DNA from: Buchananella felis
GTDB taxonomy: Bacteria; Actinomycetota; Actinomycetes; Actinomycetales; Actinomycetaceae
Reading direction: 5' to 3' (one strand)
NCBI RefSeq assembly: GCF_041380015.1
Contig: NZ_CP159978.1
DNA length: 64,000 bases
The number at the start of each line of letters is the position of its first letter. The stretch's first letter is position 1. Below the pieces are notes generated by a model. That model searched no databases. It saw nothing but the letters and a program-made list of their open reading frames with translations, and was not told the DNA's origin. Below, piece after piece: positions 57,096 through 64,000 of this stretch. The position numbers and the translations under genes are program-made.

Positions 57096-59711
57096 CTACT
57101 CCCGCCCGGTCAGGCCCCAGGCGTCCTCGCTCTCCTCGCCCTCGTCCTCCTCGGCGTACGCCCAGGCGTCCTCGAAGCTCGGGGCGGGCACGCTCTGCCC
57201 GCGCAGGCGGGCCAGGGTGGGCTGCAGGTCGTCCACCGGTACCAGCACGGCGCGGGCCTTAGCACCCTCGGAGGGGCCCACCACGCCGCGCGACTCCAGC
57301 AGGTCCATGAGGCGACCGGCCTTGGCAAATCCCACCCGCAGCTTGCGCTGCAGCATGGAGGTGGAGCCGAACTGGGAGGAGATGATGAGCTCGGCGGCCT
57401 GCAGCATCAGGTCCAGGTCGTCGCCCACCTCCTCCTCGATCTTTTTCTGCGCGGCGGGCGCGATCACGTTCTCCACGTACTTGGGGCGCAGCTGCTGCTT
57501 GACGTGCTCCACCACGGAGGCGATCTCGTCCTCCCCCACCCAGGCGCCCTGCACGCGCATCGGCTTGGAGGCGTTGGCGGGCTGGAACAGGGCGTCGCCC
57601 TGACCGATCAGCTTCTCCGCGCCCGGGGCGTCCAGGATGACGCGGGAGTCGGCCAGCGAGGTGGTGGCGAAGGCCAGGCGGGCGGGCACGTTGGCCTTGA
57701 TCAGGCCGGTGATGACGTCCACGGAGGGGCGCTGGGTGGCCAGCACCAGGTGGATGCCGGCGGCGCGCGCCAGCTGGGTGATGCGCTGGATGGAGGCCTC
57801 CACGTCGCGCGGCGCCACCATCATCAAGTCGGCCATCTCGTCGACCACCACCAGGATGTAGGGGTAGGGCGTCAGCACGCGCTCGCTGCCCGGCGGGGCG
57901 GTCAGGGAGCCGGAGCGGATCGCCTCGTTGAGCTGGTCGACGTGCCTGAAGCCGAACACCTGCAGGTCCTGGTAGCGCGAGTCCATCTCCTTGACCACCC
58001 ACTCGAGGGCCTCGGCGGCCTTCTTGGCGTCGGTGATGATCGGGGTGATCAGGTGCGGGATGCCCTCGTACGCGGTCAGCTCCACGCGCTTGGGGTCCAC
58101 CAGGATCAGGCGCACCTCCTCCGGGGTGGAGCGCATCAGCACCGAGACGATCATGGAGTTGACGAAGCTGGACTTACCGGAGCCGGTGGAGCCGGCCACG
58201 AGCAGGTGGGGCATCTTGGCCATGTTGGCCACCACGAAGCCGCCCTCGACGTCCTTGCCGACGCCCACCAGCAGCGGGTGGTCGTTGCCGAGCGCGATGG
58301 AGGAGCGCAGCACGTCGCCCAGCGCCACGGTCTCGCGGTCGGTGTTGGGGATCTCCACACCGATGGCGGACTTGCCCGGGATCGGGGACAGGATGCGCAC
58401 GTCCGGGGAGGCCACGGCGTAGGCGATGTTCTTGGACAGGGCGGTGATTCGTTCCACCTTCACGCCCGGGCCCACCTGGAGCTCGTAGCGCGTCACGGTC
58501 GGGCCGCGGGAGAAGCCGGTTACCTGCGCGTCTACGTTGAACTGCTCCAGCACCTGGGTGAGGGCGTCCACCACCTGATCGTTGGTGGCGGTGCGCTCCT
58601 GGTGCGGGGTGCCGCGCTTGAGCAGGTCGTCGGCCGGCAGGCTGTAGGTGACCCCCGGGTTTTCCGCGAGCTCCACCTCGCCGCCGGGCAGGGAGGCCAG
58701 GGGCAGCTGCTCCTGCTTCTCCTGCCGCCCCACCAGGCTGATCGGCTCCGTGGGCAGCTGGTCGTTCTCCCGGGGGCTCTGGCGGGTGGGGCGTCCCTTC
58801 GCGGCCGCCCGCGCCGAGGCGAGCTGCTGGGTGGGCAGGCCGGCGCCCATTACCTCGGTGGGGCCGACGTCCTGGCCGGCCGCGCCGTCTTCCCAGTCGC
58901 CCTCAGGGCCGGCCTGCTCGACCTCGGGGGCCGGGCCCTTCGGCTTACCTCCCCGCTTCATCTTGTCAAAGAACGACTCGCGGGCCTCCTCCGTCACGAC
59001 TGCGGTGTCATAGGGCACGGTGTTGGGCGGCAGGGCGGCCGGGTCTGCAGCGTCGTCCGCCTGGCCACGACCGGTCACGGCGGCGTAGGCGGCGCGCAGG
59101 CGGGCGGGGATCTGGGCCACCGGGGTGGAGGTGGCCAGCAGCAGGCCGTAGACGGTCAGCAGGATCAGCACCGGCACGGCCGCCCAGTTCGAGAGCAGCA
59201 GGCCCAGGGCGTGACCGAACACGAAACCCAGCAGGCCCCCGGCCGCCTCCCAACCGGCCAGGGTGGTGGGCGAGCCCACGGCGATGTGCGTGATGCCGGT
59301 GACCCCGGCGGCCATCCCGATCCCGCCCAGGGTGGGGGCCAGCAGGGAAGTCGCCGACGGGCGCAGCATCATGCGCAGCGCCCCAAAGCCCAGCAGCAGC
59401 GGCAGCAGCACCGCGTACAGGCCAACCGCGCCGGCGGCCACGTGGTGCAGGGCCACCCCGAGGATGCCGGAGAGCTGGAACCACTCGCGCAGGCCGATCA
59501 CGATGGCCAGGGCCAGCAGGATGAAGGCGATGCCGTCGCGGCGCAGCGCGGGGTCGGCCGCCTCGCCGCGCCCGATGGCGCGCACTACTGAACCGAAGGC
59601 GCCGGTGAATCCGCCCCACATGCGCACCAGCAGGTTGCGGCGGGGCGGCGGGACCGGGTCGGCTGACTTCTTCTGGGAGGTGACCTTGTTGGGCTTTCGC
59701 ACAGCACTCAT
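57096..59711 (-). CDS. ftsK: DNA translocase FtsK/SpoIIIE
   Basis: FtsK pumps chromosome DNA at the septum. Four N-terminal membrane helices (about 60-200) are followed by a Pro/Gln/Glu-rich linker of about 130 residues. The motor follows, with Walker A AGSTGSGKSSFVNS, Walker B ILVVVDEMADLMM and LATQRPSVDVITG. The C-terminal winged-helix gamma domain is present (LDLMLQAAELIISSQFGSTSMLQRKLRVGFAKAGRLMDLLESRGVVGPSEG). An acidic tail ends the protein. The 871 residues are usual for actinobacteria. It is convergent with the CapA-like gene. Confidence 0.96.
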   Translation of the reverse strand: MSAVRKPNKVTSQKKSADPVPPPRRNLLVRMWGGFTGAFGSVVRAIGRGEAADPALRRDGIAFILLALAIVIGLREWFQLSGILGVALHHVAAGAVGLYAVLLPLLLGFGALRMMLRPSATSLLAPTLGGIGMAAGVTGITHIAVGSPTTLAGWEAAGGLLGFVFGHALGLLLSNWAAVPVLILLTVYGLLLATSTPVAQIPARLRAAYAAVTGRGQADDAADPAALPPNTVPYDTAVVTEEARESFFDKMKRGGKPKGPAPEVEQAGPEGDWEDGAAGQDVGPTEVMGAGLPTQQLASARAAAKGRPTRQSPRENDQLPTEPISLVGRQEKQEQLPLASLPGGEVELAENPGVTYSLPADDLLKRGTPHQERTATNDQVVDALTQVLEQFNVDAQVTGFSRGPTVTRYELQVGPGVKVERITALSKNIAYAVASPDVRILSPIPGKSAIGVEIPNTDRETVALGDVLRSSIALGNDHPLLVGVGKDVEGGFVVANMAKMPHLLVAGSTGSGKSSFVNSMIVSVLMRSTPEEVRLILVDPKRVELTAYEGIPHLITPIITDAKKAAEALEWVVKEMDSRYQDLQVFGFRHVDQLNEAIRSGSLTAPPGSERVLTPYPYILVVVDEMADLMMVAPRDVEASIQRITQLARAAGIHLVLATQRPSVDVITGLIKANVPARLAFATTSLADSRVILDAPGAEKLIGQGDALFQPANASKPMRVQGAWVGEDEIASVVEHVKQQLRPKYVENVIAPAAQKKIEEEVGDDLDLMLQAAELIISSQFGSTSMLQRKLRVGFAKAGRLMDLLESRGVVGPSEGAKARAVLVPVDDLQPTLARLRGQSVPAPSFEDAWAYAEEDEGEESEDAWGLTGRE

Positions 59712-59788
59712 AGTGGACCCAACCTATCCTGCACGGCCCGCCGGGACCGGGAGGCCGGGCCGCGTGGGGGCAAGCCCGCGCGGCCCGC

Positions 59789-60799
59789 TCAGCAGGCGCG
59801 TTCCCGCAGCATCTCCTTGTAGGCCACCATCGTGTGGTCGATCTCATCGCGGGTGGGGCACGTGGCCGGCCCCTGGCGCTGGCAGGTGATCGCCGCAGCC
59901 ACGTTGGCCCGCTCGGCGGCGCTAAGCACGTCCATCCCGTCCATCAGGGAGGCCACCAGCACGCCGGTGTGCGCGTCCCCCGCGCCCGTGGTGTCCACGG
60001 CGTGCGCGATCGGGTAGGCCGGCACCGTGGTGACGTCCACGCAGCCGTTTTGCAGCACCTCGCAGCCGAACTCGCCGGTGCGGCGCACCAGCAGGCGACC
60101 GGGCCGGATCAGGGTGCTCAGCTCGTTCCAGTCGGACATGCCAAAGCGCTCCTGCAGCAGCACGGCCTCGCGCCGGTTCATGGTCAGCACGTCCACGCGG
60201 CACAGCACCTGGCGCAGCAGCTCCGGGTCGATCTCGTCCACGATCGGGCCGGTGTCTATCACCAGCACCACGCCCTCGGGCAGGGTCTCCAGCCAGGGGG
60301 CCAGCACGGGGGCGGAGGAGGCGTAGGCCAGGTCGTAGCCGGAGACGTACAGGTAGTCGCCCGCAAAGAGCCGCAGCGCGTCCAGGTCCTCCCGCTGGGG
60401 CTCGGCCTCCACCCCCAGGGTGGTGATGAAGGTGCGCTCGCCGGTGGACTCCACCAGCGCGATGCACTGGCCCGTGTCCCCCACCATGTCGTCAAAGAGG
60501 GTGCTGATGCCCTCCTGCGCCAGGGCCACGCGCACCTGCGCGGAGTTGGGGCCTGTGCCCAGCGGGGAGGCCAGCGAGACGGACACGCCCTGCCGGGCGG
60601 CGGCGGAGACGACGTTGAAGCCGCCTCCCACCACCGTGCCGGGCGAGGTGGCCAGCACGTCGGCGCCGCGTTCGGGCAGGTGGTCCACCCACATCGGCAG
60701 GTCGATGACCACGGACCCGGTAGAGATGAAGCGCGGGGAAAATAACGCGCGCGGCAGGGGAGCCTGGCCTATGTCAGAAGGCTGGGCTTGCACCGGCAT
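59789..60799 (-). CDS. PfkB-family carbohydrate kinase
   Basis: A 336-residue ribokinase-fold sugar kinase. An N-terminal substrate region (GSVVIDLPMWVDHLPERGADVLATSPGTVVGGGFNVVSAAARQG) and the C-terminal PfkB signature DTTGAGDAHTGVL with catalytic Asp are present. The substrate cannot be told; the neighbours are not sugar genes. ATG 60799 follows GAGGAGAAGAA. An ATTGG-N5-CCAAT dyad overlaps the likely -35 upstream, suggesting a dedicated repressor, but none is encoded nearby. Confidence 0.88.
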   Translation of the reverse strand: MPVQAQPSDIGQAPLPRALFSPRFISTGSVVIDLPMWVDHLPERGADVLATSPGTVVGGGFNVVSAAARQGVSVSLASPLGTGPNSAQVRVALAQEGISTLFDDMVGDTGQCIALVESTGERTFITTLGVEAEPQREDLDALRLFAGDYLYVSGYDLAYASSAPVLAPWLETLPEGVVLVIDTGPIVDEIDPELLRQVLCRVDVLTMNRREAVLLQERFGMSDWNELSTLIRPGRLLVRRTGEFGCEVLQNGCVDVTTVPAYPIAHAVDTTGAGDAHTGVLVASLMDGMDVLSAAERANVAAAITCQRQGPATCPTRDEIDHTMVAYKEMLRERAC

Positions 60800-60843
60800 T
60801 TCTTCTCCTCAAAAGCAGTTATGCGCGGGAACGCACGCCAGAA

Positions 60844-60874
60844 GTATCGCAAGGCAACATTGGCTTGACCAATA
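60844..60874 (-). promoter_or_regulatory. Promoter and operator candidate of the PfkB kinase gene
   Basis: On the minus strand TTGGTC and GATACT with 18-base spacing can form -35 and -10. ATTGG-N5-CCAAT (60860-60874) overlaps the -35. Confidence 0.45.
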
Positions 60875-60965
60875 CCTCTTGGGCACTGTGACCGGTACCG
60901 CGAGGTTCGATCAGCAGCGACTCTCATTTTCTATCACATTGATGAGCGAAAACTGCGGCGGATGA

Positions 60966-62645
60966 TCAAGCCTCCACCACGAATGGCACGATCATTGGGC
61001 GGCGGCGCAGCTCCCTGCTGACAAAGCGTCCCAAAACCCGCCGCAGTGCCTGCTGGGCGTGGTACACCTCTGCGCCGCGCGAGGAGACCGCCTCGCGCAG
61101 GGCACGGTCCAGCTCCGGCAGGATCGGGTCGAAGGCGGAGTCGTCCTCCGCCATGCCGCGGGCCTGGATGTGGGGGCCGGAGAGCACGGTGCCGCTAGAG
61201 AAGTCCACGGCCGCAAACACTGACACGAAGCCCTCCTGGGACAAGATGCGCCGGTCCATCAGCTCCGCTTCGCTGATCTCCCCCACGCTCGAGCCGTCCA
61301 CGTAAACGTGACCGCACGGCACCTGGCCGGCGATGCGCGCCTTGCCGCCGGAGACGTCCACCACCACACCGTCCTCGGCCAGCATCACGTTGGCGGCGGG
61401 GATGCCGGTCTTGACCGCGAGCGCGCCGTTGGCCACCAGGTGGCGGATCTCGCCGTGGATGGGCATGACGTTCTTGGGCTGGACGATGTTGTAGCAGTAG
61501 AGCAGTTCGCCGGAGCTGGCGTGCCCGGAGACGTGGACGCGTGCGTTGGCCTGGTGGACCACCTTGGCGCCCAGGCGGGTCAGCCCGTTGATGACCCGGT
61601 AGACGGAGTTCTCGTTACCGGGAATAAGGGAGGAGGCGAAGATGACGGTGTCCCCCGGCCCCACCTCAACGGTGGAGTGGGTGCCGTGGGCGATGCGGGA
61701 CAGGGCAGCCATGGGCTCACCCTGGCTGCCGGTGGCCATGTAAACGCGCCGCTGCGGCGGCAGAGCGTTGACGGTCTTGAGGTCGCTGATCACGCCGTCG
61801 GGGACCGCGAGGAAGCCGCACTCGGCGGCGATGTTCATGTTGCGCTCCATGGAGCGGCCGATCAGGGCCACGTGGCGGCCGTGCTTGTGGGCGGCGTCCA
61901 GCACCTGCTGCACGCGGTGGACGTGGGAGGCGAAGGAGGCCACCACGATCTGGCCGGTGGCGGCCGCGAACACGGAGTCCAGCACCGGGCCGATCTCCCG
62001 CTCCGGGGTGGTGAATCCGGGCACCTCGGCGTTGGTGGAGTCCACCAGGAACACGTCCACGCCCTCCTCGCCCAGGCGGGCGAAGGCACGCAGGTCGGTG
62101 ATGCGCCCGTCCAGGGGCAGCTGGTCCATCTTGAAGTCGCCGGTGATGAGGGCACTGGCGGCGCTGGTGCGCACCATGACGGCCAGGGCGTCCGGGATGG
62201 AGTGGTTGACGGCCACGAACTCCAGGTCGAAGGGGCCTAGCTTGACGCGCTCGCCCTCCTCCACCACGCGCTTGGGCGGGGACACCCTGTGCTCGTCCAA
62301 CTTCGGGGTGACGAAGGCCAGGGTGAGCTCGCTGCCCAGTAGCTCGATGTCCTCGCGCAGGCGCAGCAGGTAGGGCACCGCGCCGATGTGGTCCTCGTGG
62401 CCGTGGGTGAGCACCACGCCCACCACGTCTGCCATGCGGTCCTCGATGTAGCTGAAGTCAGGCAGGATCAGGTCCACGCCCGGCTGGGCCTCCTCCGGGA
62501 AGAGCACGCCGCAGTCCACGATCAGCAGCTTGCCGTCCACCTCGAGGACGGTCATGTTGCGCCCGACCTCGCCTAGTCCTCCCAGCGCGACGATGCGCAT
62601 GGTGTTGGCGGGCAGGGGGCCGGGGGCACGCAGAGCTGTAGTCAC
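60966..62645 (-). CDS. rnj: Ribonuclease J
   Basis: RNase J is a metallo-beta-lactamase nuclease with 5' exonuclease and endonuclease activity in mRNA decay. The metal-binding HGHEDH lies at 81-86 with further ligands in NHSIPD and GDFKMD; beta-CASP motifs (ATGSQGEPMAAL and HVSGHASSGEL) follow. A C-terminal domain from about residue 455 contains the multimerisation region. The length is 559 residues. GTG 62645 has GGAGG unusually close; ATG 62600 (MRIVALGGLG) is an alternative. The dapA-rnj-ftsK order is common in actinobacteria. Confidence 0.95.
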   Translation of the reverse strand: MTTALRAPGPLPANTMRIVALGGLGEVGRNMTVLEVDGKLLIVDCGVLFPEEAQPGVDLILPDFSYIEDRMADVVGVVLTHGHEDHIGAVPYLLRLREDIELLGSELTLAFVTPKLDEHRVSPPKRVVEEGERVKLGPFDLEFVAVNHSIPDALAVMVRTSAASALITGDFKMDQLPLDGRITDLRAFARLGEEGVDVFLVDSTNAEVPGFTTPEREIGPVLDSVFAAATGQIVVASFASHVHRVQQVLDAAHKHGRHVALIGRSMERNMNIAAECGFLAVPDGVISDLKTVNALPPQRRVYMATGSQGEPMAALSRIAHGTHSTVEVGPGDTVIFASSLIPGNENSVYRVINGLTRLGAKVVHQANARVHVSGHASSGELLYCYNIVQPKNVMPIHGEIRHLVANGALAVKTGIPAANVMLAEDGVVVDVSGGKARIAGQVPCGHVYVDGSSVGEISEAELMDRRILSQEGFVSVFAAVDFSSGTVLSGPHIQARGMAEDDSAFDPILPELDRALREAVSSRGAEVYHAQQALRRVLGRFVSRELRRRPMIVPFVVEA

Positions 62646-62844
62646 GCCTCCGATTGTCCCACCTCCACCCGGCGGGCACTAATCATGTCCGGCCGGTTTC
62701 CACCCGGCGAGCCGGCGCGGCGACCGCATGGACGACGTCGGCCTCCCGCCCCTCCCAGCGCACGCGGCCGGTACTAGCGGCGCCGCTGACCGGCGACGTC
62801 GGCCACCCACCCCAAGCCGAGCTGCGGCCGGAGCGCGCGGCGGC
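62646..62844. other. Gene-free spacer between dapA and rnj
   Basis: GACGTCGGCC occurs at 62734-62743 and 62795-62804 (and again twice just inside dapA). No terminator or promoter could be fixed. Confidence 0.5.
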
Positions 62845-63738
62845 CTAGAGCATGGAGTGGGCGCGTAGGACGTCGGCCAGGTGGGCGACGTCGGCCTCCG
62901 GCGCCTCCACCAGGGGCAGACGCAGGGTGGGGGTGGGCAAAATGCCCTGCAGGTGAAGGGCGTGTTTGGCCATGACCGCGCCCTGGCCGGTGCCCATGAT
63001 CGCGGCGACCACATCACGTAGGTCGCGGGCTACCGCCCTCGCGCCGGCCAGGTCGCCACAGTCCACCAGGGAAACAAGCTGCTTGTACTGGGCGGCGGCC
63101 ACGTGCCCCACCACGGAGACCACGCCGGCGGCGCCGTGGGCCAGCCAGGCGAAGTTGAGGCCGTCGTCGCCGGAGTAGTACTCCAGGCCGGTGCGGGCGA
63201 TCGCGTCGAAGCCGTGGGCCACGTTGCCGGTGGCGTCCTTGACGGCCAGCACCGGCTCCAGGGCGGCCAGGCGGTCCAGGGTGTCGTCCTCCAGGCGCAC
63301 GCCAGTGCGGCCGGGGATGTCGTAGAGCATGGCGGGCAGCTCGGCGGCCTCGATGACCGCGCGCATGTGCCGGTAGACGCCCTCCTGGCTGGGGCGGTTG
63401 TAGTAGGGCGGCAGCACCAGCACACCGTGGGCGCCGCTGCGCTTGGCTCCCTGCGCGATGCGCACCGCGTGGGCCGTGTCGTTGGAGCCCGCGCCGGCGG
63501 TGATGAAGGCCTGGGAGCCGACCTCGTCCACGACTGCCGCCACCAGTTCGTCCTTCTCCGGCTGGTGCGTGGTGGGCGACTCTCCGGTGGTGCCGTTCAG
63601 GACGATGCCGTCGCAGCCCTGCTCCACCAGGTGGCGAGCTAGGCGGCGCGCGGTGGGAATGTCCACCGAGCCGTCGGCGTGGAACGGCGTGACCATGGCC
63701 ACGATGACGGAACCGAATACGCGCTTTAGCTCACTCAT
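62845..63738 (-). CDS. dapA: 4-hydroxy-tetrahydrodipicolinate synthase
   Basis: DapA condenses aspartate semialdehyde and pyruvate in lysine/diaminopimelate synthesis. The TIM-barrel enzyme shows NGTTGESPTT, Tyr139 in YDIPGRTGV and the Schiff-base Lys167 in AVKDATGN. It is 297 residues, the family length. The ATG at 63738 follows a TAGGGT -10 by six bases, which suggests leaderless translation, and no ribosome site is obvious. It lies upstream of rnj. Confidence 0.96.
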   Translation of the reverse strand: MSELKRVFGSVIVAMVTPFHADGSVDIPTARRLARHLVEQGCDGIVLNGTTGESPTTHQPEKDELVAAVVDEVGSQAFITAGAGSNDTAHAVRIAQGAKRSGAHGVLVLPPYYNRPSQEGVYRHMRAVIEAAELPAMLYDIPGRTGVRLEDDTLDRLAALEPVLAVKDATGNVAHGFDAIARTGLEYYSGDDGLNFAWLAHGAAGVVSVVGHVAAAQYKQLVSLVDCGDLAGARAVARDLRDVVAAIMGTGQGAVMAKHALHLQGILPTPTLRLPLVEAPEADVAHLADVLRAHSML

Positions 63739-63744
63739 AGTTGC

Positions 63745-63750
63745 ACCCTA
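63745..63750 (-). promoter_or_regulatory. -10 element for dapA (leaderless)
   Basis: TAGGGT on the minus strand ends six bases before ATG 63738. Confidence 0.55.
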
Positions 63751-63946
63751 ATGCGAGCGAGCTCACCTGCCCACATTCCGATTCCTTTGTTTCAAAAGGC
63801 GGACGGACGGGGGTGTGGGGCTGGGTGAGGGCCCGCGCGTTTTCGCCCCGCCGCGCGCTCACCGTCCGGCCGGTCACCATTTGGGCGACCACAGTTCGCG
63901 CACCGTCCTCGCCCCGGCCCGCGCTGTGCCCACCGGCCCAGGCATT

Positions 63947-63952
63947 TAGGGT
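63947..63952 (+). promoter_or_regulatory. -10 element for the gene entering the right edge
   Basis: TAGGGT ends seven bases before ATG 63960, the same arrangement as at dapA. Confidence 0.5.
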
Positions 63953-63959
63953 GGGTGCC

Positions 63960-64000
63960 ATGCAAACCGCCTCGCGCTACGTGCGCCCCGCCCTCGCCTC
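63960..64000 (+). CDS. Start of a gene cut by the window end
   Basis: ATG 63960 opens MQTASRYVRPALA and the frame stays open to the edge. The leaderless promoter arrangement makes it a likely real start. The fragment is too short to assign a family. It is divergent from dapA; the 220 bases between (63739-63959) contain the two promoters and otherwise nothing recognised. Confidence 0.45.
   Translation, partial: MQTASRYVRPALA

Noticed and set aside
57504..59591. 695-codon plus-strand open frame over ftsK
   Set aside because: Antisense shadow of ftsK, low complexity, no start signal.
1..64000. tRNA, rRNA and riboswitch genes
   Set aside because: No cloverleaf with a TTCGAATC-type arm, rRNA segment or known riboswitch core was recognised by eye; a tRNAscan-SE and Infernal run would be decisive.

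Overview
The window is a chromosomal segment of a high-GC actinobacterium. The division and wall (dcw) gene order, the DUF3040 gene beside mraZ, the clgR-DUF3046-recA neighbourhood, DivIVA/Wag31, SepF, RNase J and many GTGA/ATGA stop-start overlaps all point to Actinobacteria, most likely an Actinomycetaceae-like lineage. I cannot name the species from sequence alone.

Positions 1-18.9 kb hold a nearly complete dcw cluster read leftward on the minus strand: mraZ, rsmH, ftsL, ftsI, murE, murF, mraY, murD, ftsW, a fused murG-murC, ftsQ, ftsZ, pgeF, sepF, divIVA, lspA and the start of an RluA-type pseudouridine synthase. Most genes overlap by 1-4 bases or sit a few bases apart, so the cluster is translationally coupled. 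The breaks are at ftsZ, whose 250-base upstream region is full of inverted repeats, and at divIVA, which has its own -10. From 18.9 to 20.3 kb lie MraZ-box pairs, a bidirectional hairpin, two long dispersed repeats, a DUF3040 gene and a tandem repeat array.

From 20.3 to 33.4 kb are DNA polymerase IV, a spermidine-synthase-like protein, a cold-shock protein, a PAC2 protein, a HelD-like RNA polymerase recycling helicase, serA, a long-chain acyl-CoA ligase with two palindromic operators, and a secreted family 3 glycosidase carrying three cell-wall-binding repeats. From 33.5 to 47.5 kb is a DNA-damage and tRNA/RNA-modification region: nrdR, a small tail-anchored protein divergent from lexA and sharing its SOS boxes, lexA, ldh, a DinG-like helicase, hflX, an RsmC-like methyltransferase, miaA, a two-domain YbjN protein, and a recA-recX-cinA-miaB operon behind an SOS box.

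From 47.5 to 50.1 kb is a self-contained luciferase-like monooxygenase, FMN reductase and MarR operon. It is followed by a 4.1-kb island (about 50.1-54.3 kb) bounded by an 81-base direct repeat (80/81 identical) of the 3' end of the DUF3046 gene. The island carries a low-GC PstI/BsuBI-type restriction-modification pair and about 1.4 kb of gene-free DNA. That DNA contains a CRISPR-like three-repeat cluster, a 180-base imperfect palindrome and a copy of the repeat family seen near mraZ. The core then resumes with DUF3046, clgR, pgsA, a CapA-like gene broken by a +1 frameshift in a C tract, ftsK, a PfkB sugar kinase, RNase J, dapA and the start of another gene at the right edge.

Several promoters have a TANNNT -10 only 6-7 bases before an ATG or GTG, the arrangement of leaderless transcripts. 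One pair (miaA and the YbjN gene) forms a symmetric bidirectional promoter. No rRNA, tRNA, transposase or integrase gene was recognised.
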